DNA of 64,000 bases. It comes from Xanthomonas sacchari (lineage in GTDB: Bacteria; Pseudomonadota; Gammaproteobacteria; Xanthomonadales; Xanthomonadaceae). Positions 27,496 to 37,648 of this stretch are shown one piece after another. The notes under the pieces are model-generated. The model was given only the letters and a program-made list of their open reading frames with translations, made no database searches and was not told the origin of the DNA. Positions within the stretch are counted from its first letter, which is position 1, and each line of letters begins with the position of its first letter. Both the position numbers and the translations under genes were made by a program. The stretch covers positions 4,817,001-4,881,000 of the forward strand of contig NZ_CP100647.1 of assembly GCF_024266585.1 (NCBI RefSeq), in the 5' to 3' direction.

Positions 27496-28266
27496 TCAGG
27501 CCACCAGGCACTGCTGCAGCAGCAACGGCAGCGCCACCGCCGCGCTGTCGCGCCAGTGCAGGTCGGCGCGCGCCGACAGCGCACTGGGTTCGGGATTGAT
27601 CTCGACCACGCAGGCGCCGCGCTCCTTGGCCTGCAGCGGCAGGCCGGCCGCCGGATGGACCAGGCCGGAACTGCCGATCACCAGCACCAGATCGGCGGCG
27701 TCCGCCGCGGTCTGCGCCCGCGCCCACTCCGCCGCCGGCAGCGCCTCGCCGAACCACACCACGCCCGGGCGCACCGTGCCGCCGCAGGCCGCGCACACCG
27801 GCGGTGCCAGGCGCTGGCTCGGCATGTGCACGTCCACCGGCGGCAGCAGCCCGCGCCAGGGCTGGCCGCAGTCGCTGCAACGCAGCGCCGACAGGCGGCC
27901 ATGCACGTGCGCGGCGACCTCGCTGCCGGCGCGCTGGTGCAGGTCGTCCACGTTCTGGGTCACCAGCGTGGTGTGGCGGATCTCGGCCAGGCGCGCCAGC
28001 GCCAGATGCCCGGCGTGCGGCTGCGCCTGCGCCACGATCGCCATGCGCCAGCGGTACCAGCCCCAGACCAGGGCCGGATCGGCGCGCCAGGCGTCCTCGG
28101 TGGCCAGCTGTTCCGGATCGAAACGCGCCCACAGGCTGTCGTCCTGGCCACGGAAGGTCGGTACCCCGCTCTCGGCGGACATGCCGGCACCGGTCAGCAC
28201 CAGCAGGCGGCGCGCGCCCTGGAGAAAGGCGGCAACGGTCTCGGCGTTGTAGGCGGAACTGAGCAT
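27496..28266 (-). CDS. cobB: Sirtuin, CobB-like NAD-dependent protein deacylase
   Basis: Sirtuin of 256 residues. It has GAGMSAESGVPTFR (26-39), TQNVDDLH (103-110), catalytic His122 (VHGRL), zinc cysteines C130/C133 and C158/C161, and IGSSGLVHPAA. Tyr71 and Arg74 (WYRWR) match the YxxR pair that binds acidic acyl groups in CobB/SIRT5, so desuccinylation and demalonylation are expected besides deacetylation. It differs clearly from the first sirtuin (13766-14644). Confidence 0.93.
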   Translation of the reverse strand: MLSSAYNAETVAAFLQGARRLLVLTGAGMSAESGVPTFRGQDDSLWARFDPEQLATEDAWRADPALVWGWYRWRMAIVAQAQPHAGHLALARLAEIRHTTLVTQNVDDLHQRAGSEVAAHVHGRLSALRCSDCGQPWRGLLPPVDVHMPSQRLAPPVCAACGGTVRPGVVWFGEALPAAEWARAQTAADAADLVLVIGSSGLVHPAAGLPLQAKERGACVVEINPEPSALSARADLHWRDSAAVALPLLLQQCLVA

Positions 28267-28354
28267 GGCGTGCTCGATTTGATGAAGCGCACACTATTGC
28301 ATTGACGCAAGGCGTCCTCAATGTGCGCGGCAACACACGGCGCCTGCAACGCGA

Positions 28355-28377
28355 ACGGGCGGCCAGTGGCCGCCCGT
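28355..28377 (-). terminator. Hairpin downstream of ohr
   Basis: ACGGGCGGCC-AGT-GGCCGCCCGT is a perfect 10-bp stem about 50 bases beyond the ohr stop. A T-run is not clear, but its position fits the end of the ohrR-ohr transcript. Confidence 0.55.
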
Positions 28378-28427
28378 CGCTTACCGCCAGGGACCGACGC
28401 ACGCGCCGGCCCGGACATCCCGCTGGC

Positions 28428-28859
28428 TCAGTCGAGCACGACCAGCTTGACGTCGATGTTGCCGCGGGTGGCGTTGGAGTACGGGCACACCTGGTGCGCC
28501 TTCTCCACCAGCGATTCCAGCGTCGCACGCTCCAGGCCCGGCACGGCGATGCGCAGTTCCACGGCGATGCCGAAGCCGCCCGGGATCTGGCCGATGCCGA
28601 CATGGCCTTCGATGCTCGGCTCGGCCGGCAGCTTGACCTTCTCCTGCCCGGCGACGAACTTCAGCGCGCCGATGAAGCAGGCCGAGTAGCCGGCCGCGAA
28701 CAGCTGCTCCGGGTTGGTGCCGTCGCCGCCGGCGCCGCCCAGCTCGCGCGGGGTCGACAGCTTGACGTCCAGCGCCTTGTCCGGGGTGGCGGCGCGGCCG
28801 TCGCGGCCCCCGGTGGCAGTGGCAACGGCGGTGTAGACGATGGTGGTCGGTGAAGCCAT
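28428..28859 (-). CDS. ohr: Organic hydroperoxide resistance protein Ohr
   Basis: Thiol peroxidase of the Ohr/OsmC family, 143 residues, that reduces fatty-acid and other organic hydroperoxides using lipoylated proteins. The peroxidatic Cys61 ([11 protein letters not shown]) and resolving Cys125 (HQVCPYSNA) are in place, as is the active-site TPRELGG loop. The ATG has AAGGAGA at good spacing. It lies 73 bases after ohrR, with a perfect GGCGCC-GC-GGCGCC palindrome in the gap, and should be co-transcribed with and repressed by OhrR. Confidence 0.96.
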   Translation of the reverse strand: MASPTTIVYTAVATATGGRDGRAATPDKALDVKLSTPRELGGAGGDGTNPEQLFAAGYSACFIGALKFVAGQEKVKLPAEPSIEGHVGIGQIPGGFGIAVELRIAVPGLERATLESLVEKAHQVCPYSNATRGNIDVKLVVLD

Positions 28860-28932
28860 GGTGGTTCTCCTTACAGGGCGGCGCCGCGGCGCCAGGGGTA
28901 GAGGGGATTGCGGGATCGGGGGTGGGAATCGC

Positions 28933-29391
28933 TCAGGCCGCGGCCAGCAACTTGCCGCGGACCTCTTCCAGGTCGTGCTTGAGCCGGGTCAGTTGCTGCA
29001 GATCGCAGGTGACCGCGCACAGCACGCCTTCCGGCACCGCCTGCGCGCGCGCGCGCAGGGCCTGGCCATCGGCGGTCAGCGCGATCAGCACGCGGCGCTC
29101 GTCCTCGGCGGCGCGGCTGCGGGTCAGCAGGCCGGCCGCCTCCAGGCGCTTGAGCAACGGGGTCAGCGTGGCCGAATCCAGGAACAGGCGCTCGCCGATG
29201 TCCGAGACGCTGCGCTGGTCCTGCTCCCACAGCACCAGCATCACCAGGTACTGCGGATAGGTCAGGCCGAGGTCGCGCAGCAGCGCACGGTAGAGCTTGT
29301 GCATCGCCAGGTTGGCCGAATACAGCGCGAAGCACAGCTGGGTGTCCAGCTTGAGCAGGGCGGTGGCGTCGGCGGGAGAGGTGCGGTCCAT
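28933..29391 (-). CDS. ohrR: Organic hydroperoxide sensor/repressor OhrR
   Basis: MarR-family repressor of 152 residues. The reactive Cys20 ([12 protein letters not shown]) and a C-terminal Cys (Cys125 or Cys129) match the two-cysteine OhrR of Xanthomonas, which opens as a disulfide on peroxide oxidation. The winged helix with [18 protein letters not shown] is complete. ATG at 29391 is chosen; the longer frame upstream overlaps the operator dyad. Confidence 0.93.
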   Translation of the reverse strand: MDRTSPADATALLKLDTQLCFALYSANLAMHKLYRALLRDLGLTYPQYLVMLVLWEQDQRSVSDIGERLFLDSATLTPLLKRLEAAGLLTRSRAAEDERRVLIALTADGQALRARAQAVPEGVLCAVTCDLQQLTRLKHDLEEVRGKLLAAA

Positions 29392-29405
29392 GGACGCCAC
29401 ATTAC

Positions 29406-29417
29406 ATAGCGCGCTAT
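29406..29417. promoter_or_regulatory. OhrR operator candidate
   Basis: ATAGCGCGCTAT is a perfect 12-bp palindrome 15 bases upstream of ohrR. A second, looser half-site series (ATAGCAAGCGATAT) follows in the same AT-rich patch (29400-29440). MarR-type operators have this form. It is also near the start of the divergent small gene. Confidence 0.55.
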
Positions 29418-29535
29418 TTAATAGCAAGCGATATTTATACCTGCGCTAACTCCCGGCTGAAGCGGGCGCCGCGTCCTGCCACCCGCGGCCACCGGCGCAG
29501 GACTACGCTGCCGCGCATCCCCGAGGAGCTTCCGC

Positions 29536-29940
29536 ATGCGCGCATCGTTCCTGCTGCTGGCCGCGCTCGGCGCCGCGCCGTCCGCCGCGCTGCCGAAGGC
29601 CGCGCCCAACACCCTGCCCCACGGTCCGGTGCTGGTCGGTGCCGGCGCCGACGCACTGGCCCGCGAAACCCGCCGCCAGTGCCCCGGCGTGCCGACCGAG
29701 CGCTTGACCCCGGCCGACCTGCTCGCTGCCGAGGAGCGCTTTCGCGACGGCTTGGCCGCGGCGCAGCGCCAGGCCATGGACCGGCAGTTGCCGCAGGACG
29801 GTGCGTCCGGCCCGGCCCGCTGCGCACGCAGCGAAGGCGGCGCCAGTTGCCCGGCCGCCGCCTATCTGGAGGAAATCGCAGGCGCGGGCCTGATGCCGCG
29901 CTTCGTCGCCGGGCTGTGCCGGCCCGGCGCGGTGCGCTGA
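29536..29940 (+). CDS. Small secreted protein of unknown function
   Basis: Protein of 134 residues with a signal peptide (FLLLAALGAAPSAALP). The mature part has four cysteines (RRQCPGVP, ARCARS, ASCPAA, AGLCRP), suggesting two disulfides in the periplasm. I do not recognise a family. ATG has GAGGAGCTT upstream. It is divergent from ohrR and converges on zapE. Confidence 0.65.
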   Translation: MRASFLLLAALGAAPSAALPKAAPNTLPHGPVLVGAGADALARETRRQCPGVPTERLTPADLLAAEERFRDGLAAAQRQAMDRQLPQDGASGPARCARSEGGASCPAAAYLEEIAGAGLMPRFVAGLCRPGAVR

Positions 29941-29962
29941 GCGCGCGTGGCCGCTGCCGCGC

Positions 29963-31060
29963 TCAGACCCGGTGCGCGGCCGCCAGGTACTCGGCGCTCT
30001 GCATCTCGATCAGCCGCGAGGCGGTGCGCTCGAAGGCCCCGGCCAAGCGCTCGCCGGTGTACAGCAACGGCGGCGGATCCTGCGCGGTGCAGACCAGGTT
30101 GACGTGGCGGTCGTACAGCTCGTCGATCAGGTTGACGAAGCGCCGCGCCGCATCCTCGTTCATGCGATCGAAGTGCGGGATGCCGCCGAGCAGCACGGTG
30201 GTGAACTCGTGCGCGATCTCGATGTAGTCGCTGGGACCGCGCGGGCCTTCGCACAGGGCGGCGAAATCGAACCAGACGATGCTCTTGCCGCGCGCGCGCA
30301 CCGGGATCTTGCGCCCTTCCAGTTCGATGTTGCCGCGGCGCGCCTCGGCATTGCCGGTCAACGCGCTCCAGCGCTCGCCCAGCCAGGCGTCGCTGTCCTC
30401 GGCCAGCGGCGCGCGGTACACCGGCGAGCGGGTCAGCGCGCGCATGCGGTAGTCCTCGGTCCCCTCGGCGTACAGCTCCACGCAATAGGTCTGCAGCAAG
30501 CCGATCGCCGGCAGGAAGCTCTCGCGCTGCAGGCCGTTGAGGTACAGGTTCTGCGGCGCGGTGTTGGAGGTGGTGACCAGGGTCACGCCCTCGGCGAACA
30601 AGCGCTCGAGCAGGCGCGACAGCAGCATCGCATCGCCGATGTCGGTGACGAAGAACTCGTCCAGCACCAGCACGCGCAGCCGGCTGCGCCACTCCTGCGC
30701 GATCTTCGCCAGCGGATCGCTCTGCCCGGCGTGCTCGCGCAGGCGCTCGTGCACGCCGCGCATGAAGCGGTGGAAATGGGTGCGGTACTTCCGCGTGATC
30801 GGCAGGCCGTCGTAGAACAGATCGACCAGGAAGGTCTTGCCGCGGCCGACCCCGCCCCAGAAATACAGGCCGCGCACCGGCTCGGGCTTCTTCCAGAACG
30901 CCGACAGGCGGTCCAGCCAGCCCTCCTGGTCCCCGTCCACGATCGCGGTGTGGATGCGGTCCAGTTCGGCCAGCGCCGCGTGCTGGGCCGGATCGTCGCG
31001 CCAGTCGCCGCGCGCCACGCCTTCGGCGTAGCGCTGCGACGGCAATGCCGCCGCGCTCAC
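29963..31060 (-). CDS. zapE: Cell division protein ZapE, AFG1-like ATPase
   Basis: AAA-type ATPase of 365 residues. Walker A GGVGRGKT is at 69-76 and Walker B LVLDEFF at about 131. The family-specific HFHRFM, TTSNTAPQNLY and DRMNEDAARRFVNLIDELYD segments are present. In E. coli ZapE acts at the Z ring under stress. The start is a GTG that overlaps the TGA of the upstream hydrolase gene (GTGA), so translation is coupled; the frame is open further upstream only inside that gene. Confidence 0.92.
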   Translation of the reverse strand: MSAAALPSQRYAEGVARGDWRDDPAQHAALAELDRIHTAIVDGDQEGWLDRLSAFWKKPEPVRGLYFWGGVGRGKTFLVDLFYDGLPITRKYRTHFHRFMRGVHERLREHAGQSDPLAKIAQEWRSRLRVLVLDEFFVTDIGDAMLLSRLLERLFAEGVTLVTTSNTAPQNLYLNGLQRESFLPAIGLLQTYCVELYAEGTEDYRMRALTRSPVYRAPLAEDSDAWLGERWSALTGNAEARRGNIELEGRKIPVRARGKSIVWFDFAALCEGPRGPSDYIEIAHEFTTVLLGGIPHFDRMNEDAARRFVNLIDELYDRHVNLVCTAQDPPPLLYTGERLAGAFERTASRLIEMQSAEYLAAAHRV

Positions 31061-31722
31061 GCCTGTGCCGCCGGCAGCCAGGCCTTGACCGCGTGCTGCA
31101 GGGCGCCGCGCAGGTCGATCAGCTTGCGATGGAAGAAATGGCTGGTGTCGGGCATGCGCACCAGTTGCGGCTGCGCCTGCAGGGTCTCCAGCCAGTCGTA
31201 CACGGCCTGCGGGTCGACGATCTCGTCGGCCTCGCCCTGGATCACCAGCCACTGCGGCGGCGGCGCCATGTCGGAAAAATCCCAGCGCCCGGCCGGCGGC
31301 GCGATCGAGATCAGTACCTGCGGCTGCAGCGCGGCGCTGGCGCGCAGCGAGACGTAGGCGCCGAAGCTGAAACCGGCCAGCCACAGCGCGTCGTGCGGAC
31401 GCTGCGCGCGCACCCAGGCGGCCACCGCGGCCAGGTCCTGCTGCTCGCCGTCGCCGTGGTCGAAGCTGCCGGCGGAGGCGCCGACGCTGCGGAAGTTGAA
31501 GCGCACCACGCGCACGCCCAGTTCGCGCAGCGCACGCGCGACCATCGTCACCACCTTGTTATGCATGCTGCCGCCTTCGGTGGACAGCGGATGGCAGACG
31601 ATGGCGGTGACCGGCAGCGCGGCGACGTCGGCGTCGGGCAGATCGACCGCGGCCTCGATCGGGCCGGCGGGGCCTTGCAGCGTCAGCGCGCCGGAAGCGG
31701 TGGGGAAAGCGGGAGAGGTCAT
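31057..31722 (-). CDS. Alpha/beta-hydrolase (COG2945-like)
   Basis: Cytosolic hydrolase of 221 residues without a signal peptide. CHPLSTEGGSMHNKVV is the first loop, RFNFRSVGASAGSFDHGDGE is typical of COG2945 proteins, and GFSFGAY carries the nucleophile Ser. QGEADEIVDP gives the Asp and DTSHFFH the His. The substrate is unknown. It is coupled to zapE by a four-base overlap. Confidence 0.87.
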   Translation of the reverse strand: MTSPAFPTASGALTLQGPAGPIEAAVDLPDADVAALPVTAIVCHPLSTEGGSMHNKVVTMVARALRELGVRVVRFNFRSVGASAGSFDHGDGEQQDLAAVAAWVRAQRPHDALWLAGFSFGAYVSLRASAALQPQVLISIAPPAGRWDFSDMAPPPQWLVIQGEADEIVDPQAVYDWLETLQAQPQLVRMPDTSHFFHRKLIDLRGALQHAVKAWLPAAQA

Positions 31723-31807
31723 GCGGTCATAATACCGGGGCTGGGTCGCGGCCACATGCCGATGCGGTGCACGCAGCGTTCTTTTTCTCCCGATCCGGAT
31801 CCTGCGT

Positions 31808-32671
31808 GTGGTCTTCGTCCTGCTGAGTGTGGTGTGCAGCGTGCTGGTCTCGGCGCTGCTGAAGCTGGCGCCGCAACGGCGCATCGACCTGGCCCAGGCG
31901 GTGACCTGGAACTACCTGGCGGCGCTGCTGCTGTGCGCCGCCCTGCTGCACCCGCCGCTGGCCGCGCTGAAGAACGCGCATACGCCGTGGGCGGCGCTGC
32001 TGGCCCTGGGCGTGCTGCTGCCGAGCATCTTCCTGGTGCTGGGCCGCGCGGTCGCCAGCGCCGGCATCGTGCGCACCGACGCGGCGCAGCGGCTGTCGCT
32101 GCTGCTGTCGCTGGCGGCGGCCTTCCTCTGGTTCGGCGAACGCGCCAACGGCGTCAAGCTGGCCGGCCTGGCGCTGGGCCTGCTGGCGATCGCCGGCATC
32201 GTGCAGCGGCCGGACACGACGCCGCGCAGCGCCGCCCGCACCGCGCCATGGCTGTTGCTGGTGTGGGTCGGCTTCGCCGCGATCGACGTACTGCTCAAGC
32301 GCATCGCCCAGGCCGGCACCCCGTTCGCCGCCTCGCTGCTGGTGGCCTTCGCCCTGGCCCTCGTGCTGCTGCTGGGCGTGCAGCTGTGGCGACACCTGCG
32401 CGGCAGCGCCGCGCTGGCCTGGCGCAACCTCGGCGCCGGCCTGCTGCTGGGCACGCTCAACTTCGGCAATATCCTGTTCTACGTGCGCGCGCACCAGGCG
32501 CTGCCGGACAGCCCGGCCAGCGTGTTCGCGGCAATGAACCTGGGCGTGATCGGCCTGGGCACCGTGCTCGGCATCGCCGTATTCGGCGAGCAGACCAACC
32601 GCTGGAACCGCCTGGGCCTGCTGCTGGCGGTGCCGGCGATCGTCCTGATCGCGCTGGGCGCGCGCGGCTAA
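31808..32671 (+). CDS. EamA/DMT family transporter
   Basis: Membrane protein of 287 residues with about ten hydrophobic segments in two similar halves, as in drug/metabolite transporters of the EamA type. WFGERANGVKLAGL ends half one and FGEQTNRWNRLGL ends half two. The substrate cannot be read. The start is GTG at 31808 with GGAT upstream. It is divergent from the hydrolase gene across 85 bases. Confidence 0.82.
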   Translation: MVFVLLSVVCSVLVSALLKLAPQRRIDLAQAVTWNYLAALLLCAALLHPPLAALKNAHTPWAALLALGVLLPSIFLVLGRAVASAGIVRTDAAQRLSLLLSLAAAFLWFGERANGVKLAGLALGLLAIAGIVQRPDTTPRSAARTAPWLLLVWVGFAAIDVLLKRIAQAGTPFAASLLVAFALALVLLLGVQLWRHLRGSAALAWRNLGAGLLLGTLNFGNILFYVRAHQALPDSPASVFAAMNLGVIGLGTVLGIAVFGEQTNRWNRLGLLLAVPAIVLIALGARG

Positions 32672-32847
32672 CCTGCAGCGCGCGCCTGCGCGTCCCAGGT
32701 CCGACTCCCGAATTCCAGGCCGCTCAACGCCTATCCGCTCTGGACACTGCTCACCGCGAATCGTCGGCCCTGGCGCTGGCAACCAACCCTCAGCGCCCGC
32801 AGCCCGCTCCTACGATTCCCCACTCCCGATTCCCGATTCCCGGCCCC
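32672..32847. repeat. Gap with ATTCCC/ATTCCCG repeats
   Basis: The space between the two convergent genes has no coding sequence. Its right end (32813-32843) is a run of GATTCCC-type units, the same simple repeat family as at 10.4 and 19.5 kb. Confidence 0.6.
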
Positions 32848-34182
<1,335 letters not shown>

Positions 34183-34206
34183 CGGCGCGGAGGCGTGGCG
34201 GGCAAG

Positions 34207-34227
34207 AAGTGTTACTATATAACACTT
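34207..34227. promoter_or_regulatory. Zur-box-like dyad between COG0523 GTPase and MerC-like gene
   Basis: AAGTGTTA-N5-TAACACTT with the centre CTATA is a perfect inverted repeat. Its GTTA...TAAC heart is that of gamma-proteobacterial Zur boxes. It lies about 25 bases from each of the two divergent starts and overlaps a TATATAA that could be a -10 element. Zur repression of both genes is the likely reading. Confidence 0.75.
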
Positions 34228-34248
34228 GCTGCTTTGGAGTGGACGTCC

Positions 34249-34632
34249 ATGAAATCCCTGCCGCAATCCTTCTTCGATGCTTCGGCGATGGTGTTGTCCG
34301 GGCTGTGCCTGCTGCACTGCCTGGCGTTGCCGTTGCTGGCGGCGGCGCTGCCGCTGTTCGGCGTCTGGGCCGAGGCCGAATGGGTGCACGTGCTGTTCGT
34401 GGCGATCGCCGCGCCGTTGGCGGGGCTGGCGTTGTGGCGCGGGCACCAGCGCGACGCGCTGCCCTGGCCGCTGTGGACGCTGGCGGCGCTGGGCCTGCTC
34501 GGTCTGCTGGCCGGCGCCTTCGGCATTCCCGACGAGGCCAGCGAAACCGCAATGACGGTGAGCGGCAGCCTGGCCTTGGCCAGTGCGCACCTGTGGAACT
34601 GGCGCCGGCACCGGCAGCGTTGCCGGCACTAA
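34249..34632 (+). CDS. MerC domain membrane protein
   Basis: Protein of 127 residues with four hydrophobic segments. The first contains [14 protein letters not shown], the Cys-His-containing helix of MerC-type mercury/metal membrane proteins. Together with the divergent zinc GTPase and the Zur-like site, a zinc uptake or handling role under starvation is more likely than mercury transport. ATG at 34249 has GGAG upstream. Confidence 0.85.
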   Translation: MKSLPQSFFDASAMVLSGLCLLHCLALPLLAAALPLFGVWAEAEWVHVLFVAIAAPLAGLALWRGHQRDALPWPLWTLAALGLLGLLAGAFGIPDEASETAMTVSGSLALASAHLWNWRRHRQRCRH

Positions 34633-34699
34633 CAGGCAGGCGGGCGGCAGGCGGCATAGCGCACGGTTACTGGAGGCGGCAATCGGGTCGAGGCGCAGT

Positions 34700-35510
34700 G
34701 TTGTTGTTGCGGCTTTGGCTTTGGCTGTTGCCGTTGCTGTTGCCATTGCTGTTGCCGTTGTTTTGCTGTTGTTTTGCTTTTGATTTACCGGGTTCCCTTC
34801 CGCAGCGGCGGATGGACCGGGGAAAAACCCGAAGGGCGGCGCACATGGATGTGCGCCGTTCGCGGCAGGGGCAGGATGCCCCTTCCGCGAATCCCCGGTG
34901 CATCCGCGGACCCGGAGCGCGCAGCGCGGAGCGCGCAGCGCGGAGGGCGCAGCGCGGAGGGCGCAAGGCAGGGCGCGCTTTCTTTTGGTTACTTTTCTTT
35001 GCGCGAGCAAAGAAAAGTAACTCGCCCGTTAGGGCGAAAGCCTTTGCTGTTGCTTGAATTTTGCGTGTCAGACGAGAAGGTCTGTAGGAGCGGCTTCAGC
35101 CGCGACATGCATTACCGATCATGTGGGTCGCGGCTGAAGCCGCTCCTACGATCTAGCGATCGCCACCGCAAGAGCAAGAGCAAAGCTTTCGCCTGACGGC
35201 GAGTTACTTTTCTTTGCTTGTGCAAAGAAAAGTAACCAAAAGAAAGCACACCCTGCCTACGCGCCCTCCGCGCTAACGCGCTCCGGGTCCGCGTCCAGCC
35301 CGGGGATCCGCGGAAGGGGCATCCTGCCCCTGCCGCGGACGGCGCACATCCCTGTGCGCCGCCCCTTCGGGGTTTTTCCCCGCGCTGGCCGCCGCTTCGG
35401 AAGGGAACCCGGTAAGTCAAAAGCCAGAACAACGGCAACGGCAACAACAACAACTACCACAACCAAAGCAATAACAACCGCAACCGCAACCGCAACCGCA
35501 ACCGCAACAG
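34700..35510. repeat. Composite inverted-repeat element, copy 1
   Basis: Large dyad with no gene, in the gap between two convergent genes. From the left it has a TTG-rich tandem region (34700-34778), then ACCGGGTTCCCTT, AAAAACCCGAAGGG, the hairpin GGCGCACAT-GG-ATGTGCGCC, then GGGGCA-GGA-TGCCCC. Next comes a perfect 14-bp stem GTTACTTTTCTTTG/CAAAGAAAAGTAAC (34988-35021). A central REP pair (35084-35106 and 35127-35149) forms the middle. Then the same modules occur in reverse order and orientation (second 14-bp stem at 35203-35236), ending in a CAA-rich tandem region. CCCCTTCGGGG-TTTTT at about 35362-35378 and its mirror form outward-reading intrinsic terminators. The gap from 35511 to 35805 has only GATTCCC-type repeats. 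Confidence 0.9.
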
Positions 35511-35805
35511 TCGATGCTGTCGTTCTATCGGGCAAAAGCTCGGCATCTACCGGCTTCGGTCGGCACCAAGGCAACACGCGCGGCAACGCCACAAGGGACA
35601 TAAGCAGTCCTCAAGAGCCGTTGGTGACATGCAAGGCGGGACGCGCAGCACGTGCCGTCTGAAACACAGCACTATTACGCATGACGGCAGTCGTGCGCTT
35701 CGCGCATGACATCAGTTACGGCGGTACGCCCCGTACATCGAGGCTGGGAAAGGAAAGCGACAACCAGCTTTCCCGATTCCCCATTCCCATTTCCCCATTC
35801 CCGGC

Positions 35806-37554
35806 CTACAGATCAAACCCCAGCAGCAACGGATCGTGGTCCGAACTGCGCCACGGACCAGGCAGATCGCGCTCGCGGTAGCCGTCGCTGTCGGGCAGGT
35901 CGGCGTTGACGTGCCATTCGGCGGCGCCGCGCAACCGCGAAGCCAGCGCCGGGCTCAGCAAGGCGTGGTCCAGCCGGCCGCTAAGGCCGCGATAGACGAA
36001 GCTGTAGGGTTGCGCGACATGCGCCTCGCGCAGCGCGTCGCGCCAGCCGGCATCGCCCAGCAGGCGCAGCGGATCTTCCATCGCGTAGGCGTTGAAGTCG
36101 CCCAGCAACACGCTGGCCGCGCTGCCGGTGCCGGTGGGGTCGCTGCGCAACCACGCGTCCACGCGGCGCGCCGACTCGGTGCGGGTCGCGTTCCAGCAGC
36201 CCTGGCCGTCGCCACGGTCGGCGTCGGCGCCGCTGGCTTCGCCACAGCCCTTGGACTTGAAGTGATTGGCCACCACCACGAACGGCACACCGTTGCCGCG
36301 GCGGAACGCCTGCGCCAACGGCACCCGGCTGTGCTCGGCGAACGGCCCGCCTTCCAGCACCGCCGGCTTGCCCACCGGGCTGACCCGCGAGGCACGGTAG
36401 ATCAGCCCGACCCGGATCGGGTTGTCGCCGGGGCCACGCCCGGCATCGACGAAGCGCCAGTCGCCGCCACCGGCGTTGAGCGCATCGACCAGACTGGCGA
36501 TCGCCGAGGTCGGCCCGTAGCCGTCGTTCTCCAGCTCCATCAACGCGGCGACATCGGCCTGCAGCGGGCGGATCGTCGCCACCAGCTTGCGCAGCTGCGC
36601 CTGGAACTCGGCGGGCGTGCGCGCACCGCGCAAGGTCGGGAAACCGCCGCCGCGGCCGTCGCCGTTGAAGAAATTCTCCAGATTGAACGCGGCGATGCGC
36701 ACGCTGCCGTCGACCTGCGGCGGCGCCGGCTCCGGCGGCGGGGTCAGCTGCAACGCAGCGGTCGGGTACAGCCGCGCGGTGCCATCGATCACCCCACCGA
36801 CGATGCCCTCCACGTCCTGCACCGTGCTGCCCGCGCGCGGCGGCGCAGTGGCACTGCCCAGATAATCCGGGAGTTTTGCAGTTGCCGTTGCCGTTGCCGA
36901 AGTCGGAGTCGGAGTCGATGCACCGAGCGTGCCCAGCCGCAGCCCGCGCCGCGCGTTGTCGGCCACGACCGCCGCCAACTCGGCGCTGCCGGGCGCGGCC
37001 ACTTCGCTGGGCTGCCACAGGCGCCCGCCAAAGGCCACGCCCAGTTCGCCGGTCTTGCCCAGCGCGTCGTTGTCGACCACGGTCAGCGGCGCGGCGATGC
37101 GCACGCGTATGCCGGCCAGCGCCGACCAGTCGGCCGGTGCGGCGTCGAGCACCTGCAACGGCAAGGGCTGCGCGCGCGCCAGCAGCGTATGCCCCTGCTC
37201 CAGCACGCTGCGCCCGACGAACGCGGTGCCGGCCTTGGCCGGCGCCGCGGCCTGCGGCGCCAGCTCGCCCCACACCCGCACGCGGTCGCCCGGCGTCAGG
37301 CTGCGCTCGGCATCGCCGCGCACCAGCAGCGCGTCGGCGGTGAGCGGATCGTCGTCGCCGGCGTCCTGCACCAGGTAGCCGCTGCCGCCGGCCTCCACCC
37401 GCGCGGTGACCACGCCCTCGAACACCACACCCTGCGCCTGCGGACCCGGGCGCAACTGCCCGATCGGCAGCAGCGTCGGCGGCGTCAGCGCCTGCGCGGC
37501 GGGGGCTGCGACCAGCAGCAACAACGACAACAACGATGGCGGCGGCATGCGCAT
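35806..37554 (-). CDS. Secreted ExeM/NucH-type endonuclease
   Basis: Extracellular nuclease of 582 residues with a signal peptide (LLSLLLLVAAPAAQA). An OB-fold-like N-terminal part (about 40-250) binds nucleic acid in this family. The DNase I-like endonuclease/exonuclease/phosphatase domain follows, with RIAAFNLENFF, ALMELENDGYG, VVANHFKSKG, LLGDFNAY and SDHDPLL giving the metal and catalytic residues. Several related nucleases help bacteria use or resist extracellular DNA traps. The ATG at 37554 has AAGGAGA at good distance. A run of Thr/Ala/Pro (ASTPTPTSATATATA) links the domains. Confidence 0.9.
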   Translation of the reverse strand: MRMPPPSLLSLLLLVAAPAAQALTPPTLLPIGQLRPGPQAQGVVFEGVVTARVEAGGSGYLVQDAGDDDPLTADALLVRGDAERSLTPGDRVRVWGELAPQAAAPAKAGTAFVGRSVLEQGHTLLARAQPLPLQVLDAAPADWSALAGIRVRIAAPLTVVDNDALGKTGELGVAFGGRLWQPSEVAAPGSAELAAVVADNARRGLRLGTLGASTPTPTSATATATAKLPDYLGSATAPPRAGSTVQDVEGIVGGVIDGTARLYPTAALQLTPPPEPAPPQVDGSVRIAAFNLENFFNGDGRGGGFPTLRGARTPAEFQAQLRKLVATIRPLQADVAALMELENDGYGPTSAIASLVDALNAGGGDWRFVDAGRGPGDNPIRVGLIYRASRVSPVGKPAVLEGGPFAEHSRVPLAQAFRRGNGVPFVVVANHFKSKGCGEASGADADRGDGQGCWNATRTESARRVDAWLRSDPTGTGSAASVLLGDFNAYAMEDPLRLLGDAGWRDALREAHVAQPYSFVYRGLSGRLDHALLSPALASRLRGAAEWHVNADLPDSDGYRERDLPGPWRSSDHDPLLLGFDL

Positions 37555-37604
37555 GCGATCACTCTCCTTGTTTTGCGCCGGCACGCGACGGGCGCGGAAA
37601 CGAC

Positions 37605-37626
37605 TGCGCCGCCCGAAGGCGGCGCA
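37605..37626 (-). terminator. Hairpin after the cytochrome c gene
   Basis: TGCGCCGCC-CGAA-GGCGGCGCA is a perfect 9-bp stem with a tetraloop, 22 bases beyond the cytochrome stop. No long T-run follows. Confidence 0.55.
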
Positions 37627-37648
37627 ATGGCGTGCGGGAGGCGCAAGG

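Noticed and set aside
34774-35196. Open frames inside the composite repeat elements, some also seen at 42 kb
   Set aside because: They translate hairpin modules, appear on both strands because the element is palindromic, and have no ribosome sites; similarity between copies is due to the DNA repeat.
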